Shown here one piece after another: positions 25,710-34,231 of a stretch of 64,000 nt of DNA. A model generated the notes under the pieces. It made no database searches. It was not told where the DNA came from and worked only from the letters and a program-made list of their open reading frames with translations. Each line of letters begins with the position of its first letter. The stretch's first letter is position 1. The position numbers and the translations under genes were made by a program. Source of the stretch: Nakamurella antarctica (lineage in GTDB: Bacteria > Actinomycetota > Actinomycetes > Mycobacteriales > Nakamurellaceae); assembly GCF_003860405.1 (NCBI RefSeq), contig NZ_CP034170.1, forward strand, positions 1,736,001 to 1,800,000, read 5' to 3'.

Positions 25710-26510
25710 TCAGCTGCTGAGTGGGACCGCGATCTCAGCGGTGGCAAAGCCCAACGAGTGGAATCCGCCGTCAACCATCACCATGGACCCAGTGGTCGCG
25801 GGAAACCAGTCCGACAGCAACGCAACGCATGCCTTGGCCACTGGTGTGGGGTCGGAGGTGTCCCACCCGAGGGGCGCGCGTGTACTCCATGCGTTTTCTA
25901 AATCTACGAAACCTGGGATGGACTTGGCGGCCATGGTTCGCACCGGGCCGGCCGAGACCAGGTTGACCCTGATGCCACGAGGGCCCAGCTCGCGGGCCAG
26001 GTAACGAGACGTTGACTCCAGAGCGGCCTTGGCCACGCCCATCCAGTTGTACGCCGGCCATGCCTGCCGGGCGTCGAAGTCGAGCCCGACGATCGAGCCA
26101 CCACGGCCCATCAGCGGCAATAGCGCAGTTGCGAGGGAACTGAGCGAGTATGCCGAGGTGTGGACAGTGGTTGCCACATCCGCCCACGGGGTTGCCAGGA
26201 AGTCGCCGCCGAGCGCGGAGCCGGGTGCGAAACCGATGGAGTGCAAGACGCCGTCCACCGTGGGGATATGGACGCTCACGCGCTCGGCGAGTGAGGCAAG
26301 CTGCTCGGCGTCCGTGACGTCGAGCTCCACGACAGGGGCCTCGTTCGGCAATCGCTTGGCGATTCGCTCGACCAACGAGAGCCTTCCGTAACCGGTAAGG
26401 ACTACGTTTGCTCCCTGCTCCTGCGCTTGGCGGGCGGTGTGGAAAGCCATGGAGGCTTCCGTGATCACCCCGGTGATAACGAGGTTTTTACCGGCTAACA
26501 ATCCAGTCAT
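25710..26510 (-). CDS. inhA: Enoyl-ACP reductase (InhA/FabI type)
   Basis: A 266-residue NADH-dependent enoyl-ACP reductase that completes each fatty acid elongation cycle. Seen are the cofactor loop GVITEASMAFHTARQAQEQG, HSIGFAPG, and the catalytic Tyr154-x6-Lys161 in AYNWMGVAKAALES; the end is LSDWFPATTGSMVMVDGGF. It is collinear with fabG as in the mabA-inhA pair. The substrate-binding loop after GPVRT is about 10 residues shorter than in M. tuberculosis InhA, closer to ordinary FabI. ATG 26510 begins MTGLLAGKN as in InhA proteins. Confidence 0.92.
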   Translation of the reverse strand: MTGLLAGKNLVITGVITEASMAFHTARQAQEQGANVVLTGYGRLSLVERIAKRLPNEAPVVELDVTDAEQLASLAERVSVHIPTVDGVLHSIGFAPGSALGGDFLATPWADVATTVHTSAYSLSSLATALLPLMGRGGSIVGLDFDARQAWPAYNWMGVAKAALESTSRYLARELGPRGIRVNLVSAGPVRTMAAKSIPGFVDLENAWSTRAPLGWDTSDPTPVAKACVALLSDWFPATTGSMVMVDGGFHSLGFATAEIAVPLSS

Positions 26511-26612
26511 GTGACTACTTTCTACTTGTGAGTTGCTCTGGTGGAGCAGCAATTGAATGGGCGCAATTTGCGCTGGCGGCGCCCGTGCCTAGTGAAGTAC
26601 TGAGCTTTTGCG

Positions 26613-27329
<717 letters not shown>

Positions 27330-27451
27330 TCAAACCTCCAAGATGGCCGCAAAGGCGCTCGCGGCACGCGAGAACCAACGTTAGCGTGCCTTACTTGTTA
27401 CCGCCCAGTAACCAGCCGGGGCTCTACGGGGTGTGCGTCACGAAATGTGCG

Positions 27452-28405
27452 TTAAGGGATGCGCTGGGTAATCACCAAGCTGGCAGCGCCGGCCAGAAGC
27501 ACCGCCAACGTGCCTGCAATCAGCCACGGCCGCGAATTGTCCTGTTCCTTCAATTCGAAGCCGATTTGCTCGCCCAGCTGCGAGTACACAGTTTTGAGCT
27601 CAGCAGCGCTAGCAGCGGAGTGGAAGTCCCCGTTGGAGATTCGGGCGATTTCCCGCATCGACTCCTCGTCCACCGGCACCGGCTGGTCCTTACCCTCAAT
27701 AGAAACCGAACCACCCTGCGTTCCGAAGGCGATGGTGGATATCGGTACCGACTGGTCTGCGGCCCGTTGAGCAGCTTCGAAAACGTCTCTGCCAGTAGTT
27801 TGTTTGCCGTCGGACATCAAAACTATTCGAGCGGGTGGTGGACCCTCGGCGCCCGAAATCGTTTTGGTAAAAACGTCGATGGCTTGCAGTCCCGAAATGA
27901 TGGCCTCGCCCGTGGCAGTACGTTGGTCCAGCTTGAGGTCGGCGATCGCCTGCTCAGCCTGTGCTCGATCCGTCGTGGGCGAGAGCAACACTGTGGCAAC
28001 ACCCGCGAACGCGATGATTCCAAGGTTTACATCGGGGGTGAGATCCTGCGCAAATTGAGTGGCCGCTTCTTGCGCCGCCGTAATTCGGTTGGGGGCCACA
28101 TCCGTGGATTCCATCGAAAGTGAAACGTCAATTGCCAGCATGACGGTCGCCCGATTCCGCGGAACCTTCACCTCCTCGGTGGGACTGGCTACCGCAACAG
28201 TGAGCAGGCACATTCCGATGAGCATGAACGCGGTCGGCAGGTGGCGCAATGGCCCAGGCCGGGTCGGTGCCACCTTCTCCAGTAACTCATAGGACGAAAA
28301 CCTCAGTAGGTGCCGCTTCTTCCTGGCGCTGACAAAGATATAGCCCAGCAGCAGTATCAGAACTACCCCGCCCAGGCCCAACCACCAAGGGTGTGCGAAC
28401 TTCAT
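27452..28405 (-). CDS. VWA-domain membrane protein of the MoxR unit
   Basis: A 317-residue protein: an N-terminal short segment and membrane span (WWLGLGGVVLILLLGYIF), a second span (AFMLIGMCLLTVAVA), a von Willebrand A domain with the metal-binding MIDAS LAIDVSLSMESTDV, and a C-terminal span just before the end. It belongs to the BatA-like group encoded with MoxR ATPases and DUF58 proteins, homologous in position to Rv1481. The ATG at 28405 overlaps the DUF58 stop (ATGA). VWA proteins of this unit are thought to take part in assembly of envelope complexes. Confidence 0.9.
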   Translation of the reverse strand: MKFAHPWWLGLGGVVLILLLGYIFVSARKKRHLLRFSSYELLEKVAPTRPGPLRHLPTAFMLIGMCLLTVAVASPTEEVKVPRNRATVMLAIDVSLSMESTDVAPNRITAAQEAATQFAQDLTPDVNLGIIAFAGVATVLLSPTTDRAQAEQAIADLKLDQRTATGEAIISGLQAIDVFTKTISGAEGPPPARIVLMSDGKQTTGRDVFEAAQRAADQSVPISTIAFGTQGGSVSIEGKDQPVPVDEESMREIARISNGDFHSAASAAELKTVYSQLGEQIGFELKEQDNSRPWLIAGTLAVLLAGAASLVITQRIP

Positions 28406-29400
28406 GCGCGCACCTGGCTTTGGCGCGATAGATTCGCGCGCGGGCTCCCCGCGCCCGTCCACCCTCGCTTACGTTCCATGACGAATCGCAGTACATCTGC
28501 GATCCAGTCGCGATCAGTTCGGAGAGTGAGCTGAGCAGCACCGGCGCGGCGCAGCGCCGTTGCCACTTCCTGGCGATGCTCGCTCGCTATGTGGGCGAAC
28601 TCCGCGCGCAGCTTCGCCGTGGTCTGCACTTCCTTCGTTCGCCCGGATTCAGGATCCATCAGCGTCGCCACTCCGATGTTGGGCAGCTCGAGGTCCAGCG
28701 GATCGAGCACCTCAATCGCCAAGAGGTCGTGTCGTGCGTTGAGCGCGCGCAAAGATCGAGCCCAGTCGGTGGGTCCCACGAAGTCGGAGATGACAACGGC
28801 GAGGCCGCGCCTTCGCGGCGGTCGCCGCAACTGCTCTAGCGCTGTACCGACATCCGCGCGGTGGCCAATTGCCGTGCGTTCGGTAGTGGCAAGGGTCCGC
28901 AATAAATACTGGATGTGTGGCCGCCCGCCGCGAGCCGGGATCCTGTGCACGCCGCCACCGGAAGCGATCACGGCGCCGATGCGATTCCCGCCGCCCTGGG
29001 TCAAATGTGCCACTGCCGCACAGGCCGCGATGACTAGGTCTCGCTTCTCGCAGAGCGTCGAGCCGAAATCCAGTGAGGCCGAAAGGTCTGCCACTACCCA
29101 TGTTTCGAGCTCACGGTCGGCTACGCTCTGCCGAATGTGCGCTTGCGTGGTGCGGGCGGTGACCGACCAGTCCATCCGCCGTACATCGTCTCCCGGGTAA
29201 TAGGGGCGCGCGTCTCCCGGCTCAGAACCCGGACCCGGCACAAGGCCGAGATGATTTCCCTGCAGGAGTCCATCGAGCCGGCGGCGAACCGTCAGCTCGA
29301 GATTGTTCAGAGCGCCGTCCAGCTTTTCCGGGTTAGCGAAAGACGGGGGCGGGGCGCCGTGGTGGGCGCCGGTTGCATCAGGTGGTTGCGGCGTGCGCAT
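28402..29400 (-). CDS. DUF58 protein of the MoxR unit
   Basis: A 332-residue soluble protein with the DUF58 signature GDDVRRMDWSVTARTTQ (~residues 70-86) and a VWA-like fold beginning TWVVADLSASLDFGST. It sits between moxR (14-base gap) and the VWA gene (4-base overlap), the order moxR-DUF58-VWA also found at Rv1479-Rv1481. The unit is thought to work as a chaperone module for envelope or secreted proteins; no enzymatic motif is seen in this subunit. Confidence 0.9.
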   Translation of the reverse strand: MRTPQPPDATGAHHGAPPPSFANPEKLDGALNNLELTVRRRLDGLLQGNHLGLVPGPGSEPGDARPYYPGDDVRRMDWSVTARTTQAHIRQSVADRELETWVVADLSASLDFGSTLCEKRDLVIAACAAVAHLTQGGGNRIGAVIASGGGVHRIPARGGRPHIQYLLRTLATTERTAIGHRADVGTALEQLRRPPRRRGLAVVISDFVGPTDWARSLRALNARHDLLAIEVLDPLDLELPNIGVATLMDPESGRTKEVQTTAKLRAEFAHIASEHRQEVATALRRAGAAQLTLRTDRDWIADVLRFVMERKRGWTGAGSPRANLSRQSQVRA

Positions 29401-29414
29401 CTTCTCGGGGTTTC

Positions 29415-30500
29415 CTACCGCGGGCCGGTAGAAATGTAGGGGCTCACCTGTGGCAACGGGATAGCTTGCAACAAGCGGTTAAGAATGGTCTCGACCGAGA
29501 CCCCGTCGGCAAGCGCATCGTAGGAGAGCACCAGCCGATGCCTGAGAACATCTGCTGCAACGTCGATGACGTCCTGCGGGATGACGAAGTCGCGGCCACG
29601 CACCAGCGCTAAAGCCCGTGCCGCCGCGATCATTCCCAGAGTGGCGCGCGGAGATGCGCCGTAGGAGAGCCAGCCGGCGACATCTTCCATGCCGTGTTCG
29701 GCGGGTGTCCTGGTCGCGAACACCACGCGCACCACGTAGTCGACCAGGGAATGGTGGACGAAGACATTTGACGCGACGTCCTGCAACCTCGCCAATTCAG
29801 AGATGGGCAACACTTCGTGTGCCACGGGCGCACTTACGCCCATGCGGTACACAATCTCGCGCTCCTCCTCAGGAGCCGGATAGTCGACGAGCAGTTTGAA
29901 CAGGAACCGATCACGCTGCGCCTCCGGAAGCGGGTAAACACCTTCGTTTTCGATCGGGTTTTGGGTTGCCAACACGAGGAACGGGTTGGGCATCTTGTAG
30001 CTCACCCCACCGATGGAAACCTGACGCTCCGCCATCACTTCCAGCAGCGCGGACTGCACCTTTGCAGGTGCACGGTTGATCTCATCAGTCAGGACGAAGT
30101 TGGCATACACCGGTCCGAGTTCAGTGTCGAACTCCTCCTTGCCCGCCCGGTAAATCCTTGTGCCCAGCAGGTCGGAGGGCACAAGATCTGGGGTAAATTG
30201 GATCCGCGAAAAGGTGCCGCCCACCACCCTGGCAAACGACTCGACTGCCAACGTTTTGGCTACCCCCGGAACACCTTCGATCAAAAGGTGCCCCTTTGCC
30301 AGCAGGCCCACCAGGATTCGCTCCACCAGTCGATCCTGGCCAACGATCACTCTTTTGACCTCGAAGATCGTTCGCTCCAAGAGTGCGGCGTCAGCGCTCG
30401 GCGATGCGAGCGCCGCTCCTTGACCGTGCGGAACCGGCTGCGGGTACCCACTCGTGGTGTTCTGCGGCGCCCCAAAACCATTCATTGCATCTGCCGACAC
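29415..30500 (-). CDS. MoxR-type AAA+ ATPase
   Basis: A 361-residue AAA+ ATPase with Walker A EGVPGVAKT, Walker B NFVLTDEINRAPAKVQSALLE, sensor region LATQNPIENEGVYPLPEAQRDRF and arginine-finger features of the MoxR family. An N-terminal Gln/Pro-rich tail precedes the domain. The start at GTG 30500 is favoured by GAGGGG about 8 bases upstream; a longer frame to 30554 exists. MoxR ATPases act with VWA-containing partners, here the next two genes, to remodel client proteins. The RipA-like hydrolase is encoded nearby on the same strand. Confidence 0.92.
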   Translation of the reverse strand: MSADAMNGFGAPQNTTSGYPQPVPHGQGAALASPSADAALLERTIFEVKRVIVGQDRLVERILVGLLAKGHLLIEGVPGVAKTLAVESFARVVGGTFSRIQFTPDLVPSDLLGTRIYRAGKEEFDTELGPVYANFVLTDEINRAPAKVQSALLEVMAERQVSIGGVSYKMPNPFLVLATQNPIENEGVYPLPEAQRDRFLFKLLVDYPAPEEEREIVYRMGVSAPVAHEVLPISELARLQDVASNVFVHHSLVDYVVRVVFATRTPAEHGMEDVAGWLSYGASPRATLGMIAAARALALVRGRDFVIPQDVIDVAADVLRHRLVLSYDALADGVSVETILNRLLQAIPLPQVSPYISTGPR

Positions 30501-30612
30501 CGGCTGGTCCCCTCGTTCTGCGTGCTGTCTCACTCGACCTCTTTCGTGACCCACGCTACGTGAAAAGCCGACATTGCGACTCCAGCTCCCGATCCTGCCC
30601 GAAACCGGTTGG

Positions 30613-31194
30613 TCAGCTTGTGCCGCGGCACCAACGATCCAGATCGCCGGGCGTGTCGATATCCATTGTCTCGCTGGCAGAAAGCTGCAGCCTGAGAACC
30701 CCTGGCAGGTCTAGCACTGACCGCAGCGGGCGTCCGGTCACGTCTCCTGCCGCTTCGCACGCCTCACGGAGCGAGTGAAGTCTCCAGACGCCCAACAGCC
30801 ATTGGGGGCGCAGATCATCATCGAGGCCTATGACACCTGGGGCCGCGAGGTCGGATTGCAGCGCCCAATCGAGGGCCATCAGGGTTTCCGGGACAATTCC
30901 TGGAAGGTCGCTCGCAAGCAGCGCGACCGTATGTGGCGCAACACCTGCCACGTCCAGCGCGGCAAGGCCTGCCGCAAGCGCCGCCGCAGGGCCACCTCCG
31001 GCTGGGCTCTCGCGGGCAAAAATGACAGCCCTAGACAGCTTTCGTTCTCTGCCGACCACCACTACCGGTACGTCACCCACCACCGCAATCACTGTCTCAA
31101 GCAAGGTGCTGCCGCCGACCACCAACCCCGGTTTATCCAGGCCGGCCATCCGGGAAGCCGCTCCCCCAGCCAACACCACCGCCGCGCCGATCAT
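30613..31194 (-). CDS. mobA: Molybdenum cofactor guanylyltransferase (MobA-like)
   Basis: A 193-residue nucleotidyltransferase. The N-terminal GTP-binding motif is VVLAGGAASRMAGLDKPGL, followed by ESPAGGGPAAALAAGL and the metal-binding ASDLPGI, all as in MobA. The enzyme attaches GMP to molybdopterin. No other molybdenum cofactor genes are in the window, so a related sugar or coenzyme nucleotidyltransferase role cannot be fully excluded. It lies 24 bases after the NlpC/P60 gene on the same strand. Confidence 0.82.
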   Translation of the reverse strand: MIGAAVVLAGGAASRMAGLDKPGLVVGGSTLLETVIAVVGDVPVVVVGRERKLSRAVIFARESPAGGGPAAALAAGLAALDVAGVAPHTVALLASDLPGIVPETLMALDWALQSDLAAPGVIGLDDDLRPQWLLGVWRLHSLREACEAAGDVTGRPLRSVLDLPGVLRLQLSASETMDIDTPGDLDRWCRGTS

Positions 31195-31218
31195 GATGGC
31201 AGGCTCCTGTGCACGTGG

Positions 31219-33162
31219 TCAGGACCCCGGGCGGCTGGCGCCGATATAACCATTCCATCGCATCGGTGAAATCTTCACGTACGACCCCGATTGCGGGGCC
31301 TCCACAATCTGGTTGTTCCCCATGTAAATGGCGACGTGATGGATAGTGCTCGGGTCAGAGGTGTTGTTGGCATAGAACACCAGATCACCGGGCTGCAGAT
31401 TGGACTTGGAGATCCGCGAACCAGAATTGAACTGGTACCCGGAGTAGTGCGGCAAACTGATTCCCACCTGGGCCCAGGCGTATAAAGCCAGGCCAGAACA
31501 GTCAAATCCAACGCTCTTGTAATCCCCATAGCTATCCGCCGTGCCGCCATCCCTGATTCCAAGTGACGGACCATTGGAGGTTCCGCCGCCCCAGGAATAG
31601 CGGGTTCCGAGCCACTTGAGTGCAGCGTTCACCACCGTTTGACCGGAATTGCCATTGGAGCTAGCAATCGGCGCGGAGACAGCTTTCCCCTCGCATGCGA
31701 CACCGTTGTTATTGGGGTCCAACTCAGCGCGGTATCCGGATTCACCCCTTTTAATCGGGCCACGTCCGGCCGCACGTGCAGCGTCACAAGTGACGTAGTA
31801 CTCCTCCACTGGGGCCGTGGGCGTAGAAACCACTCCCACGCCTTCACATGCGACGCCGTTGCCATTGGGGTCCAGTTCGGCGCGATACCCAGATTCGCCC
31901 TTGTTAATCGGGCCTCGCCCAGCGGCGCGAGCGTCGTTGCAGGTGTCGTAGAACGGCTCGGCGGCTGCTGCTGCCGCAGCAGCTGCGGCCGCCTGGTCGG
32001 CCAACGCCTGAGCGTCGCGTGCGGCCTGCTGGTCTGCAGCGGCCTTTGCGGCGGCTTGCGCGATTGCCTGCGCCTGCGCCTGAGCCTGGGCTTGCGCTTG
32101 CGCTTCGGCCGCTGCTTGCGCCTGAGCTTGGGCCGCTGCCGCGGCTGCCGCCGCTGCCGCCGCGGCTTCGGCAGCCGCTTGTGCCGCAGCTGCTTGCGCG
32201 GCTTCGGCTGCAGCCTGTTGCTCTGCCGCGAGCCGAGCGGCTTCTGCTGCTGCTGCCTTCTCCGCTTCGATACGGAGGCGTTCCTCTTCGGCGGCCTTGA
32301 GCACTAGCCAATCGTTGTATTTGGTCCGCTGATCCTTCAGCGAGGAGACGGTATTAGCCGCAGCCTGGAATGAGATCTGTTGTTGATTGAGCTGAGTTTG
32401 CAGTGACTCAAGCTCGGAAGCACCTACCGCGAAGGCGTTTGCTGCGTCGAGTTGAGCTTGATCAGCAGTCACTTTGGCGTTGTCCGCAGCGGTCTGCGCC
32501 GTCTGCGCGTTGAGCAGAGCCTGCCGCGCGGCTGCGTCCAAGTTGGCCTTGTTCACCCGTGCTGCATCGAGGTTCCCAATCACGTCCAGCTGGGACTTAG
32601 AGATAGCTCCTAGCAGCTGCTGACGTTGGAGCACTTCGTCTGCGCTGCCAGAGGTGAGAAGTGCTGAGATCGAACCGAGTTGCGATCCCTGCCGAAAGGA
32701 TGCGGCAGCGAATGAGTCAGCCTTCGCCTGCGCCGCATCGATATCTTTTTGCGAATCAGTAGCTTGCGCAGCCGCCGCCTTGGCGTCTGTGACAGCTCGC
32801 TGGGCGTCAGCGACCGCGAGGTCCAGATCGATCGCCGCCTTATGAGCAAGCTCTGCTTTGAGCTCCATATCGTTTTTCAAGCGGTCGATGTTTCCCTGCG
32901 TCACCACCACCAAACCCGAAAGCCGACCTACCTCTGTAGAAGCTTCGGCAGCGTCGCTTTGGCTCTGCGTGATCTCGTCATCCGAGGGGTTGACGGGGGG
33001 CGGGGGCAATGCGCTCGCCGGAGTGACAAACCCGAGCAGCATAGCTGCGGTCAAGGCTAGGGCGAGTGACTTGCTCAGTAGGTGGATGGACTTCGATGGG
33101 GAGCGGTCCGTGGACAGACCCGGCGACAGGACAACCCCGCTCCGACGACCTGGTAATCCCAC
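31219..33162 (-). CDS. RipA-like NlpC/P60 peptidoglycan endopeptidase with excalibur repeats
   Basis: A 647-residue secreted protein. In order: signal peptide (cleavage near residue 51), long coiled coil (~60-280), an Ala/Gln-rich low-complexity helix (~285-390), two excalibur domains of ~37 residues each ending DPNGNGVACE and DPNNNGVACE, and a C-terminal NlpC/P60 domain with Cys555 in FDCSGLALY and His609 in IHHVAIY. The latter cleaves stem peptides during cell separation. Position next to moxR matches M. tuberculosis ripA, but a ripB-like second copy is absent here. GTG 33162 follows GGAGGAG. Confidence 0.93.
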   Translation of the reverse strand: MGLPGRRSGVVLSPGLSTDRSPSKSIHLLSKSLALALTAAMLLGFVTPASALPPPPVNPSDDEITQSQSDAAEASTEVGRLSGLVVVTQGNIDRLKNDMELKAELAHKAAIDLDLAVADAQRAVTDAKAAAAQATDSQKDIDAAQAKADSFAAASFRQGSQLGSISALLTSGSADEVLQRQQLLGAISKSQLDVIGNLDAARVNKANLDAAARQALLNAQTAQTAADNAKVTADQAQLDAANAFAVGASELESLQTQLNQQQISFQAAANTVSSLKDQRTKYNDWLVLKAAEEERLRIEAEKAAAAEAARLAAEQQAAAEAAQAAAAQAAAEAAAAAAAAAAAAQAQAQAAAEAQAQAQAQAQAQAIAQAAAKAAADQQAARDAQALADQAAAAAAAAAAAEPFYDTCNDARAAGRGPINKGESGYRAELDPNGNGVACEGVGVVSTPTAPVEEYYVTCDAARAAGRGPIKRGESGYRAELDPNNNGVACEGKAVSAPIASSNGNSGQTVVNAALKWLGTRYSWGGGTSNGPSLGIRDGGTADSYGDYKSVGFDCSGLALYAWAQVGISLPHYSGYQFNSGSRISKSNLQPGDLVFYANNTSDPSTIHHVAIYMGNNQIVEAPQSGSYVKISPMRWNGYIGASRPGS

Positions 33163-33200
33163 AGATGCTCCTCCCCTGAGCCTGTTCCCGGGCGCAGATG

Positions 33201-33230
33201 GCTTTACGACTTCCGATACGTGCTTGTCAA
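33201..33230 (-). promoter_or_regulatory. Possible sigma-A promoter of the NlpC/P60 gene
   Basis: On the minus strand a perfect -35 TTGACA (33230-33225) is followed after 18 bases by TAAAGC (33206-33201), a weak -10. The transcript would start about 30 bases before the GTG at 33162. Confidence 0.4.
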
Positions 33231-33440
33231 GACGACACTCTCAGCACCACCATGCCACTTTGTCACCCCTATGCGCCAGCCGTCCCTGCAAACTCACCCG
33301 TACCAGTGTTCACATTTCGAGCGTTTCGGTGTCTTGGCGAAAACTGGGGGGTCTCGCTCACACACAGCAACCACGGATCTCAGAAAATGAGGCTCGATTC
33401 ATCAGTTCGGCAGCAACGAACCTGCTAATTTGCGCTCGAT

Positions 33441-33959
33441 ATGCGAGACACTTGCAAGGTGAAAGGTCCCGAAGCTCCTATCCAGGTCGTCTCCAAGCGA
33501 CACAGCGGCCGAATATTCACGTCACTGTGGATTTCAGGACTGCTGATGGTCGCGGGCGGTACGTTCGCGCCGTGGGCCTACTCAGGTCAGATCGCCAAAA
33601 GCAGCTACTACATCACTGGGGCCGTCCAGCGATACCTGGACCTGCCACAGTGGGTCGAAACGCTGCTCCATAGCTGGTCGTTCGTCGGGCCCGCCTGTGT
33701 TGCAGTAGTACTGATCCGCTTTCTGGGGATGCGACGCGCGGCCGCGGTCGCAACCCTGTGCCTGATCTTGTTTGTGCTCGTAGTGAGCATCGGCTTCTTC
33801 GTCGCCACAGCGGGTTTGGACACCGCCTATGTTTCTGCCAGCGCAGTGGGACCCACCCTCACGGTTGTTGGGGGGCTGGTAGCGGCAGCTGGAGCGGCTG
33901 CGCATACCGTGTCCGCGCGGGACCGCCAAAAACCTCTCACGCAATTTGCAACCCCCTGA
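33441..33959 (+). CDS. Four-span membrane protein of unknown function
   Basis: A 172-residue protein with four hydrophobic segments (ISGLLMVAGGTFAPWAYSG, WSFVGPACVAVVLIRFLG, AATLCLILFVLVVSIGFFVA, VGPTLTVVGGLVAAAGAAA) and short basic ends. No domain is recognised. It is divergent from the NlpC/P60 gene, with 278 bases between, and precedes the repeat protein gene on the same strand. The N-terminus is uncertain: the ATG at 33441 lacks a clear ribosome site, and the first 25 residues are not membrane-like. Confidence 0.55.
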   Translation: MRDTCKVKGPEAPIQVVSKRHSGRIFTSLWISGLLMVAGGTFAPWAYSGQIAKSSYYITGAVQRYLDLPQWVETLLHSWSFVGPACVAVVLIRFLGMRRAAAVATLCLILFVLVVSIGFFVATAGLDTAYVSASAVGPTLTVVGGLVAAAGAAAHTVSARDRQKPLTQFATP

Positions 33960-34038
33960 ACTTCCCCCGCGTCTTCCGGTACACACCTTCTATTCACCGT
34001 TCTACGTTTAGAAAGAGAGCGGGATCGGTACCAAGCTA

Positions 34039-34071
34039 GAGTCTGATCAGGTTTCACCATTGATCAGACTC
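34039..34071. repeat. 11-base inverted repeat upstream of the repeat protein
   Basis: GAGTCTGATCA (34039-34049) is perfectly complementary to 34061-34071 around an 11-base loop. No T-run follows. It lies between the stop at 33959 and the ATG at 34232, so it could be a weak terminator, an operator or a leader hairpin. Confidence 0.5.
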
Positions 34072-34231
34072 CTGCGGAAAACTAAGTATGCGGATCACAG
34101 CAGCCTTCCGGCGGCCCCCATCATCGGAATTATCAGGCACCCGAGTACTGAGTCACCCGGTTCATCAGTCACCCGAATCATCCAAAAATGAAATCAAACA
34201 ACCAGCTTCGGCGGTTGAGGGGAGCACGAAT

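Noticed and set aside
33163-33440. c-di-AMP (ydaO-type) riboswitch expected upstream of a cell-wall hydrolase
   Set aside because: I read the minus strand of this region and found none of the conserved ydaO segments; only a possible sigma-A promoter is visible.
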